From Siphonodentalium dalli (Eukaryota; Mollusca; Scaphopoda; Gadilida; Siphonodentaliidae), in the NCBI GenBank assembly GCA_032622095.1, contig CP136064.1, forward strand, positions 184,866,209 through 184,930,208: a DNA stretch of 64,000 bases, in the 5' to 3' direction. Positions 53,386 through 62,639 of this stretch are shown here, piece by piece. The position numbers and the translations under genes are program-made. Position 1 is the first letter of the stretch. Each line of letters begins with the position of its first letter. The notes under the pieces are model-generated. The model had not been told where the DNA came from and searched no databases. It saw only the letters and a program-made list of their open reading frames with translations.

Positions 53386-55218
53386 CCCCTGGGGCCTATA
53401 CTATAGAATACAATTTTTGTAATATCGGCGTTAATTTGTGATTTACTAATTTTGTAATACATATTTTGTGTTATATAGTATTCGACTGTATTTCTATCAG
53501 TGTATTTCTTTCATTGTAGATTGAAACTCAACATATACCCAAAACTCTTTATATGCAAAATACATTGACATATAATGACTTATATGATCTTTTTGGCGAA
53601 CCATCTATATACCGGGATTCACTTGACCGGAAAATCTTTGCATTTTGTGGAGAAAAAGGGGGGCCTGAAAGTTTCATCTGTTCATGTTTTCGTAGTACTC
53701 GAACGCTACAGCTTTGTAATATGTAAAAATTCGCAATACGGAATGATAAAGTAATGTCTAAGCGGGTTCTATAGTACAGCAATAATACCATTTTTGTGAA
53801 AATTCATTATTAGATTACAAATGCACAGGCTACATTATTGATTTTTCACGACGATTATCCGTGCGGAAAATGGTGAGTGCGATTAGCTGGGTACATGTTC
53901 TTTGTAATGCGGTCACGGAATCTCAATTGTTAACCCATTGAGATGGTTTACGCTCAATGGATTTGAAAGGAGATAGCCATGTCAGCGGCCTAGATTTTAA
54001 TTATGAATGGAATTAAAGAGTTACAGTTGTCGGGCTTGGGCTCAAAACGTATATATATATAAACGATCTTTGTGCGAAGGTACACGGATACGCGGTGAAA
54101 TGGGGGTGGTGGCATTTCGTGTTGAAACAGTTACTGATAATTTCAGGCTAAGTTGCGTTAAAAATCAGTGGACCCCAAATATTTACCATGACATTATGTA
54201 ACATATTTGAACCGCATGGCATTTGTGTGCTCAAGAAGTTTGCGTTCACCTTGTGGTCTAAACAATTCAATTTGGCCAATAGTGCCGCACAGAATGTTCC
54301 ATGAGTGAATTTTTTGAAAAAATCGGGGTCCCCCGATCCTTAACTTACCAATGTAGTAGTGCGTGTTGGTTATAACCAAATGTAATACGTTTACCTAAAT
54401 TCAGCCGCTTAGTTGGGTATACATGGAAGGTACTGAGAATTAGGTATAGTTTAAGTAGATGGTGCTATATATATGTTTACAAGTCGAGGCTGGGTGTCCC
54501 TGGAGACCCTGGACGAGGGAGTGTTGGTCCACATTGGAATTTCCAAATGAAGACCCATCCTTTACACAGGTCGAAAATACCAAGTCCGAGAACAGCCATC
54601 GCACCCCCATCATGGGTTGAATTTTTCCAGCTGCATGTTACCTCAAACTTTTCAACTATTAAGGTCTAGATGTTCCCACTAATATTTCAGCAGACAAAGC
54701 TAGCTAGACAAATTAGGTTCCATCCTTGGTAATATTGCTATATAAAGTTGATGTGGCCATTTGACGGCAACCGATGTGTGTGTTTGCCGACCATTTTCGA
54801 CAAACCGTTAATAAACATGTAACATAAAACATCTGAAAATGGTAAGTATTCCACACGATACTGAAAAAATAACTTTTCATCGTGCGCAATTATGGTCAAA
54901 ATAACCCAAGTATCGGAAACTAGTCACACATAATGTACCTTTATTCATCAACTAAATCACTCACCAACTGACACAAATAGGCATTGCCATATCATTCGCA
55001 TATATCATTAGAGTAATTTCCCTTGACAAAATCACAAATGTTTAGATGTGCGTTCAACGAACGGTGGTCGATAGTACTCGATTTGCCGTCTTGTTGTGAT
55101 TTACAAGAAATCGCGTTCGCTGTTAGATTACAGTGGTCCATAGAACTCGACACCTTCTGTACGGCTCAAATAAGCCTGCTATTACAAAAATTGTATTCTA
55201 TAGTATAGGCCCCAGGGG
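53386..55218. mobile_element. 1.83 kb element with perfect 38 bp terminal inverted repeats
   Basis: The arms at 53386-53423 and 55181-55218 are identical in inverted orientation: CCCCTGGGGCCTATACTATA, then GAATACAATTTTTGTAAT. GGGGCCTRTACTATAGA is shared with the shorter inverted repeat at 62800-63415. Purine-rich CAGGGG-type ends recall hAT elements, but I see no matching 8 bp flanks. Interior frames (54007-54201 plus, 54194-54379 minus) are short; the minus one contains GKLRIGGPRFFQKIHSWN, which I cannot assign. Confidence 0.75.
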
Positions 55219-55244
55219 ATTATACAGTAGGTCGATAAATAAAT

Positions 55245-55719
55245 AGAGGATCTACAACGAGTCCCCGGTTTATGGCGGAATTTACAAAACTCGTCCAGCA
55301 AATTAGGTCTGGACCTCGCCAAAGGCTCGGTCCAGACCTAAATTACTGGACTCGTTTTGTAAATTCCGCTATAAACTGGGGACGAGTTGTAGATTTTATT
55401 TATTATATGATCGACAACCTCGACAAAACATACTTAAATGATAAGTCAACAAATGGGACACTAAACTAACATCGGCTTCTATATAAGGCATGCGATGACG
55501 TTTCACGTACCTATGCATTGTTTGCCCGCGTAAAGAAATAGTCCCAGATAAATAAAGACTCTTTGACGTATTTAATGGCGGATATTTAATGACACAACTT
55601 TTCAAAGTCTTCAGTTTGTTGGAAAACTATTGGAAGCCATAGTATTTTGAGATGTAGCGTAAGGAATTAAGCAGACGACAAACCGGAAGTCAAATGTCAC
55701 CTGGCACTATTTCCTGTTA
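55245..55719. repeat. Palindrome plus flank, copy 2 of 45660-46150
   Basis: Palindrome arms ACGAGTCCCCGGTTTATGGC / GCTATAAACTGGGGACGAG with inner TTAGGTCTGGACC / GGTCCAGACCTAA. The following 300 bases match 45820-46135 in order (ACATCGGCTTCTATATAAGG, GTCCCAGATAAATAAAGACT, GTCACCTGGCACTATTTCCT). The flank then breaks at CCTGTTA, where a K1 MITE is inserted. Confidence 0.8.
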
Positions 55720-56244
55720 TTAAAGGCACGGGCGGCGTTCGTTGCAGAAATATTCATATTTTTTTCAAATCGCCATCAACAGAAGGAATATTAAAATATA
55801 TATAGTTTGTTCATATGCCAAACATAATCAGCGCGTAAATAGTATATTGTCGTCAAGACGTACGATGGTGTACGTAAACAAGAGCCTGCTCGTGTTACAG
55901 CAGTTGTGCTTCTGTTTACATTACACAGCGCAATTCTATTGGTTAATCACACACAAATTATATAATGGCTCTATATTATTTCCATATCAGGAAAACAGTA
56001 ACAAATAACGCTCTTTATGTTTACCGGATCTAAACAAAAGTCAGGTAACGTAACGTTTTTTGCTTTTGTTTACATAACAAAGGAAAAACAATTGACATTA
56101 ACATACTGTTTATGCCATATTTCTGATTGGTATAAGAACAAGGTTTGTCTATATTTTACTATTCTTTCTGTTTATGGCGGTTTTTGACGGAGATGAACAT
56201 TTTAACAGCATGCCATGCACCGCAAACGCCGCCCGTATCTTTAA
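55720..56244. mobile_element. TTAA-flanked MITE, family K1, copy 5 (inverted)
   Basis: TTAA at 55720-55723 and 56241-56244, termini AGGCACGGGCGGCGTTCG and, inverted, AGATACGGGCGGCGTTTG. After it the host resumes at ACGAACGTTTAATATCACAA, equivalent to ACGAACGTTGTATATCACAA at 46144, where no MITE is present (TACA in place of TTAA). It is the longest and best-preserved K1 copy at 525 bp. Confidence 0.85.
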
Positions 56245-56720
56245 ACGAACGTTTAATATCACAATTTATTGAATGGGTTTATTGAATGGAATAAAGGTAG
56301 TATCATATAATAAACACCTGATCTCGTATTTACCAACTGGGTTAATATATAGTCCAGGTAGCTTATACCGGGCGAGGCTCAATGCGAAGCTATCTGTAGT
56401 CGTCGATCGGACATACATGGCGGCTGGATACGATTATCCGATAGCTGGGATTTGATGGTTATCATAGATTCTCCATAAATTTTGATTGCATGCCTTCGCA
56501 TGCAATTGTATGCGTGCTTGATTCATTACAATTATGGGCAGCATTTTGTGCACTAAAGTCCACATTCTTTAAATCAAAGAGGCGGGAAGTATATATCCAT
56601 CAGGCCAGTTGTATCTTCAACACTCGTTCCGCAGAAAGATTCAGTCCGAGTCTCTTCCACTCTATTTGCGTATTTTATCCGGTGAGTGTTCGCGAGACGC
56701 GGTGTCGATTGATAAATACA
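56245..56720. other. Spacer; possible exon-like patch unproven
   Basis: A GC-richer patch near 56580-56690 ends in a good donor word (ATCCG|GTGAGT) and precedes a palindrome. No start, domain or partner exon was found. Confidence 0.3.
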
Positions 56721-56886
56721 TGTTATCGCTGCAGTGAATTGATCTGGGGCGAAGTATCACCTCGAGTTGAAGAGGTCAGATCGCTGGATCAAACTCGACG
56801 CCCGCGGCGGCTCGTTTGATCCAGCGATCTGACCTCTTCAACGAGACGTGACGCGAAGCCCAGATCAATTCACTGCAGCGATAACA
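56721..56886. repeat. 166 bp palindrome
   Basis: TGTTATCGCTGCAGTGAATT-GATCTGGG at the left is the complement of CCCAGATCAATTCACTGCAG-CGATAACA at the right. Inner arms GTTGAAGAGGTCAGATCGCT-GGATCAAACT pair with AGTTTGATCC-like sequence beyond a GCCCGCGGCGGC centre. A GC-rich, cruciform-capable unit. Confidence 0.85.
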
Positions 56887-57129
56887 GGTTTATTAGATGA
56901 CATGCTTTTAATTTAAAAAGCACAATTTCTCTCATTAATTATGAAATGAAACCAATTGCACACGCTCGCTAGTATCAAAAATAAAGAAAGAACTGTCCTG
57001 CTTTTTCCGGTCATGCACAGTATGCGAGATAGAGAAGGGTGGTATGACATCGGATCAAACTGTAGCTGATCCGATGGTCGGGCAATGATCACTTTACTAT
57101 AGTGGTATTGGGGAATGAAAAAATATAGT

Positions 57130-57300
57130 CATATAATAAATAGAGGATCTCACATGAGTTTCTATTTTATACGGAATTTATCCACCGAGTTCACTAAATT
57201 CGATTTGAGCCGAGGTTTACCGAGGCTCAAATAGAATTTATAGGACGAGGTTGATAAATTACGTATAAAATAGGACGAGTGTGAGATACCCTTTATCACA
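57130..57300. repeat. Palindromic repeat related to 45660 and 55245
   Basis: Outer arms CTCACATGAGTTTCTATTTT-ATACG / CGTATAAAATAGGACGAGTG-TGAGAT. Inner TTTGAGCCGAGG / CCGAGGCTCAAAT around a TTTA loop. The TACGGAATTTA wording and the GAGGATCTCAC start parallel the GCGGAATTTAC and GAGGATCTACAACGAG of the 55245 palindrome. Confidence 0.7.
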
Positions 57301-58395
57301 TGATCAAATAAACCCGAAGCAACGCGAAATATTCATCGAAAACAACAACCATAAACTACAGCGATCGCAAGTTATTTGAAGAACGCCGTGACGTCATCAC
57401 ACGCGCTGATATTAAACGTGTCTATTACCGATAATTATGAAACTGCTTTTATGGCCAAATTATGTGATAAATGGCAAATATCACACATTGGGGCAATCAT
57501 ATCAATGATAGTGTGTTGTAAACGCTATATTGCGAAGGAATATCGTATGCGTCCAGACGCTACCAAATAAACTACTTGGTTTATAAAATAAGCCCAGTTG
57601 GTGAATACGAGCCCTGTAATGACGATATACAGACTGTGTACATGTATATCGTCAACAAAACTTGTCCAGCTGTTTTAAATGTTTCGCTCAGAACACTCTT
57701 TGTTGTGTCATGATGAAAGTAAATGGGGTTAGATTTACCTGGATTATATGACTTAAACAGATATGTCGGGTGCGTATAAAATCAGTTTAAAAGTGTTTCA
57801 CTTATTTATCGACATATTGTTCATCCCCGTGGAACTGGAGCGGAATGTGACACAAGCGAGTATTATAGGTTGAGGGTTCAAACCGTGTCTGTATAAATAG
57901 AGCGCATTAAAAGTAAGAATAATGCTGTCACACCAGACACGCTTTGTTATTTGTAAAGTTGCATACCGACCATTGATGATAAGGATGTTAAATTATAAAT
58001 TGTAATTATAATTAACTGTAATTAATTACATATAAACCGCATTTTAGAGTACTTTGTCATTGGATATTTACCAAATTATATGTACCTTAAATTAGTTAGT
58101 TAATTATTTAATTAATTAACGTGACTATCCTTACCACACAATATTCAATATAAACTTCAATTTATTTTCAAAACAATCAGATTGCATTATGAAATGACTA
58201 GGATAGTATACCCATTCACCGATAATGCCGATAATGAAACATAGACAACACAATACAATTTCGAATCTAAAATTATTAGGAATATAAAGATTATGCCATT
58301 TTACTGTTCTACACAATTCCTGATGGAAATTGAAGTGGCAATATAGAGTATGCAACATTCATTCAGATAAGATCAACGGTACGTACTTAGTAAAG
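57301..58395. other. Spacer, nothing recognised
   Basis: No motif-bearing frame. A B-box-like GGGTTCAAACCG near 57870 lacks an A box at the proper distance. AATTAATTAATT runs near 58100. Confidence 0.35.
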
Positions 58396-58852
58396 TTAAA
58401 GGTACTCAATCCAATTTGAGGGTTCCCATATAAACAGCAACAACAATATTTTCAGAAATGCCGCTTCAGTTATCAGAATCGATTAATTGCCCAAAAGTAA
58501 TGCTAATCACTGTCAACTATAGTATAATTTGCCCAAAAACGTGTTATTTATCAAAATGTTGCTCTCGACGAAATTTGGCTTTATTATCAAAACAAAGCCG
58601 TTTAGAGTTATCAATCTTCATCCTCAATTTGGTCTGAGAGTGACTGAGACCATCGGCTCGTTGACTTTATACTGGGCCACTTATAAGTCTCGATGGAGAA
58701 AAATAATAGATTTCAAAAATCGATATCTAATAACTCTTGAGCTTTGATAGATGGGTTCCTCGACTCGAATCAACTATTTTTTACCCTCGAATCCAAATAA
58801 ATAGTAACTGAGGGGCGCCAAATCGGTTTATGCATCTATAACTTTTATGTTT
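58396..58852. mobile_element. TTAA MITE, family K2, copy 4 (right end decayed)
   Basis: TTAA at 58396-58399 followed by AGGTACTCAATCCAATTTGA. Shared internal order: CGCTTCAGTTATCAGAATCG, GTCAACTATAGTATAATTTG, AACGTGTTATTTATC, ACCATCGGCTCGTTGACTTT, AAAAATCGATATCT, TCCTCGACTCGAATCAACTA. At the right end the TTAA is no longer visible. Confidence 0.8.
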
Positions 58853-59079
58853 ATTATAATTTATACACAATGAATCACGTGACTATGCCTACCACCTCCA
58901 AAAAGATACAGCTTGATCTGCCTTTTTATTATCACTAAATATGCATGGAACAATAATTCACTATTGAGCGGTATATGGTACGTGTATATAGAGAGGATAC
59001 AGATATAATATCATCTATAGGTATATGCTGCTCCCTAACTATAACATATTATTATGCAAATTTGTAAATACAGTCACAT

Positions 59080-59257
59080 TTAAAGGGGTAATGTACACTA
59101 AATCCGACCATTTATGGGACCATTTCCTTTTATACTCAACAGAATACATGCTACACAACGAATGACTTTGAGACATTCAGTTCTTGCATATATTCTGTTG
59201 AGTATAAAAGGAGATGGTCCCAAAATTGGCCGAGTTTAGGGTACAGTCACCCTTTAA
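59080..59257. mobile_element. TTAA-flanked MITE, family K3, copy 3 (178 bp foldback)
   Basis: TTAA at 59080-59083 and 59254-59257. The arms AGGGGTAATGTACACTAAAT and the inverted GAGTTTAGGGTACAGTCACC continue through GGGACCATTTCCTTTTATAC / GTATAAAAGGAGATGGTCCC and TCAACAGAATA / TATTCTGTTGA, with a short loop. Confidence 0.85.
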
Positions 59258-59317
59258 ACCTTAGTAGAACTTTCATTTAAAACACACATAAGCCCATAAC
59301 GAACATACTTTATATTT

Positions 59318-59900
59318 GAAGCCACTTGGCAAATTACGCTCTAAAATGGTTTCGAAATATGTCGGTAAATACTTAAAATACTTTCCTATGAGCATTACCT
59401 GTATATATCACAGAAAGACGCATTGAATTAACCCTTTTCCCAACAAACCGGCCAAAACCGGCCAAATAAAGCTTCAACAGCCTAAAATATCTTGGGTCTG
59501 TCTCAATAAAACCATACAAATATGGATATCATTGGAACCGGCTCATTGACCACATTGTGATGGTTATAGTTATGCCCTGTGCCAATGCATTCTCTTATAT
59601 ATGCGAGTCGACCATAGGTCGCCTCGCATATATAAGAGAAATTTGAGAATGCATTGGCCTAAAAAAAATCTTTTTTTAACACTTTTTACCATTTTTTCTT
59701 ATATTCTTTAACAATTTTATAATTTTTAATGTGTTAAGCCAATGCATTATCTTATATATGCGAGGCGACCTATGGTCGACTCGCATATATAAGAGAATGC
59801 ATTGGCACACGGCCGTTCTGTTGGGTAAAGGGTTAATAAAAAAAATACAACTTTGAACATGGTGTTTGGGTCCCAAACAAACAGCAGCCATCGAGCAGAA
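59318..59900. repeat. Dispersed repeat (copy of 4848-5060) split by a TTAA element
   Basis: Left part GAAGCCACTTGGCAAATTAC to AGAAAGACGCATTGAATTAA, right part AATACAACTTTGAACATGG to TTTGGGTCCCAAAC. Joined, it parallels 4848-5040. The 409 bp piece between is a separate mobile element. Confidence 0.65.
59428..59836. mobile_element. piggyBac-like MITE with two internal palindromes
   Basis: TTAA at 59428-59431 and 59833-59836 with ends CCCTTTTCCCAACAAACCGG and the inverted CGTTCTGTTGGGTAAAGGG. A TTAA target with CCC...GGG ends is the piggyBac pattern. It contains palindromes at 59581-59658 and 59738-59806 (arms GCCAATGCATTCTCTTATAT-ATGCGAG), each centred on GTCGACCATAGGTCGCC or GGCGACCTATGGTCGAC, and in opposite orientation to each other. 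Confidence 0.75.
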
Positions 59901-60149
59901 AAGAGCGTGATATATTAGTCTATTCCCGATATGGTAGAAATAAAGAGCGTTTTTTAACTTCTGTGCGAAAAATTGAAAACAGCTGGAAACTGACTCTTAC
60001 CATGACAAATGTTTTTTCAGAGCATATGAAGCCGGTATGTCAATATGCCTTGTATTTATCAATATATCTTATAACTCCTTTCAAATTAGGTAGACACAAT
60101 TTGTAAGCTCGAATGAGCCATGCCGTTTAAGAAATAACTCTTGTACCAT

Positions 60150-60606
60150 TTAAAGGTACTCAATCCGATTCGATGGTCCACATATCATTAGATTCTAGCA
60201 ACAACAACATTTTAAAATCCCGCTTCAGTTATCAGCATCGATTAATTTCCCAAATACAAAGCTAACCATGCACAGTCAACTATAGTATATAATAGCCCAA
60301 AACGTGTTATTTATCAACATTCTGTTAAACGAAATTTAGCCGGTTGTCAAATATCTAACACCCACGGCCACTTCATTTTATAGTTACCCATCTTCATCCG
60401 CAATGTGGCCCAAGACCATCGGCGCCAGGAATATTTGCCAGGCTGCCAAAAATTACATATCTCGAGAAATATCAAATTTCAAAAATCGATATCTGATCAC
60501 TCTGAGCTTTGATGGGTGTGTTCCTCGGCTCGAATCAAATATTGTTTTACCACTGAATCCAAAGAAATAGTAATTTTGGAGCGCTAATTCGGATTATGCA
60601 TTTTAA
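60150..60606 (+). mobile_element. TTAA MITE, family K2, copy 5
   Basis: TTAA at 60150-60153 and 60603-60606, left end AGGTACTCAATCCGATTCGA, right end ATTCGGATTATGCATT. Contains the full block order of the family. Together with the inverted copy 6 it forms a 1 kb inverted repeat around a 95 base spacer. Confidence 0.85.
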
Positions 60607-60701
60607 GTTTATGCAGTTAAATAACCGAAAAGTTTGAAGTCAAATTCTATATCGCGTTATGGTAAATTAGTATACAAACTTTTCTGTTTCAACTCATAAA
60701 C

Positions 60702-61149
60702 TTAAATATGCATAATCCGATTAAGCGCCCCTCAATTACTATTTATTTGGATTCGGGGGTAAAAAAAAGTATTTGATTCTAGTCGAGGAACGCACATGTC
60801 AGAGCTCAGAGTTGTTAGATATCGATATTTGAAATCTATTCTTTTTTACCTTCGAGACTTAATAGTGGCCCAGTAGAAAGTCGACGAGCCGATGGTCTCG
60901 GACCAAAATGGGGATGAAGATGGATAACTCTAAAGTAAAGAGTCTTTCTGTTGATAATAAGGCAAAATTTCGTCGAACAACATGCTGATAAATAACCTGT
61001 TTCGAGCAATTTTATACTATAGTTGACAGTGGTTAGCATTATTTTTGGGCATTTGATCGATTCTGATAACTGAAGTGACATTTCTAAAAATGTTGTTGTT
61101 GTTGGAATCTGTTTATATGTGGACCATCGAATCGGACTGGTACCCTTAA
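60702..61149 (-). mobile_element. TTAA MITE, family K2, copy 6 (inverted relative to copy 5)
   Basis: TTAA at 60702-60705 followed by ATATGCATAATCCGATT; the right end is GACCATCGAATCGGACTGGT-ACCCTTAA. The internal blocks run in the reverse order of copy 5 (TTCGGGGGTAAAAAAAAGT, GTCGACGAGCCGATGGTCTC, GATGAAGATGGATAACTCTA, TTGTTGTTGTTGG). The spacer 60607-60701 is itself weakly palindromic (GTTTATG/CATAAAC). Confidence 0.85.
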
Positions 61150-61258
61150 TAGAAGCTAGAGTTATTTCTTGTAAATCAATTCCAGTATAAGCGAGATCAC
61201 CGAGTCGCTACCATATTGGATCCAAACAGCCCCGGTGTATTCAGTGCTACATGAATGT

Positions 61259-61379
61259 CATAGTTCGGGAGTAGCGTTCCATATATGGAGCTTTTGAATA
61301 TTCATGAATTCTATATATGGAACTAATTGATATTCAAAACCCCATATACATGTATGGAATGCTACTTCAGAACTTTGAC
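61259..61379. repeat. ~120 bp imperfect palindrome
   Basis: AGTTCGGGAGTAGCGTTCCA-TATATGG at the left pairs with CATGTATGGAATGCTACTTC-AGAACT at the right, with inner TTGAATAT / ATATTCAA. Unrelated to the other palindromes in the window. Confidence 0.75.
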
Positions 61380-61990
61380 CTGCTGCACTTAAACCGCGGA
61401 ACGTGGGCTGGATGGGTCCAATGTGGTAACTACTCAGATATTGCTTGTTGGTCAAAAACATCTATGGTTTCCCCAATACCTATATTTCCATAAATTTACG
61501 TAAGTTGTTAGCGAGCTACAATTATGGCTTGGGAACAAACAGCTGTCAATCACGTATCCAGTTGCAGAGAAATGCAATCACATAGCACAAGAAATATAGG
61601 TTTAATTTATTATACTATAATGCCACCTTGGGCTTATCAATTTAGGACCTATATCGAAATTAATATAGATTGTTTTCGTGATTATACGGCTTCTATATAT
61701 ATGTGTTTCAGAACGATCGACCGTGATGCAGATCACATGCTGAAATTCATAGAACATAGAGTCGTATGCATGATATATTCGGTAATTGCAATCGATCCCA
61801 GCGTTGGAAACGACATCGGTTCCACAGAAAACTAAGACATGCCCGCGTGTGTATATATAATGAACAGTTGAGAACTTGAGATCCTTATAATGTTTAGTTT
61901 GTTCGACAACCTTGAGCGTACACGCTTGCAACTTGTTGAAAGAAATAACGTAAAATACATATATGGTTAACAAATGGATATAAAAAACAC
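61380..61990. other. Spacer, no gene recognised
   Basis: Overlapping open frames of 103 (plus) and 123 (minus) codons cover 61524-61973. Neither has a recognisable motif, and they are mutually antisense, as expected for a chance stop-poor stretch. Confidence 0.4.
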
Positions 61991-62491
61991 ACCCTTGGTC
62001 AAGTGGTCCTGCTAATATGATATGATGTTGGTGGTCCTGCTCATTTGCTATGATGCGGATAGGGCAAACTGTTGCAGTTTCGAAAAAGTACCGTGATTTG
62101 TTATAAAGTTGTCATTTTTGCGGTGTTAGGCTGATTCGAGCGATTTGAGAAAAAACAGTGTGTGTATTAAACATTCAAGGACGTTATATTTTTGAAAAAT
62201 ATAATAATGCCTGCGCTGGTTTTTCTAAAACGACACGAATAATCATCTTGATTATAGTCGATTATCAACAACTATACAAACAGTATGAACAATAGTTAGT
62301 AATAAATATGTATCTGAATGTTTGATGTGCATAACGGCTTTTCCTGGATATGTTCAGATTAACGGAGCACCATGAACAAGACAAATTAAAAAAAACATAA
62401 CGGTACATTTTGTTAACAGCATGTTTTCCCTAATAGCATCATAGCAATTCAGCAGGACCCAACCGCACCGTGGCACCACTTGACCAGGGGT
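61991..62491. mobile_element. Terminal-inverted-repeat element, family D, copy 3
   Basis: ACCCTTGGTCAAGTGGTCCT at the left and ACCACTTGACCAGGGGT at the right, with the same interior order as 51248-51767 (GTTGTCATTTTTGCGGTGTT, ATAATGCCTGCGCTGG, GATATGTTCAGATTAACGG, GTTAACAGCAT). Confidence 0.8.
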
Positions 62492-62639
62492 GAAACACGT
62501 TCCCTCCGAAACATATATGATCGTTGAATTTTATAGCAGTAGACCGGGATATAAACACATCAATTCAGTATCACTAGAGTTTCTATGGAATAAAATCAAG
62601 GACGAGGCTAGAGGGTTTCCTTTGGCGCCTAATAAGCAA

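Noticed and set aside
57860-57890. B-box-like GGGTTCAAACCG, possible tRNA or SINE head
   Set aside because: No A box at the right distance and no cloverleaf could be drawn.
61524-61973. Overlapping antisense frames of 103 and 123 codons
   Set aside because: No motif, no splice signals, mutually antisense; probably chance.
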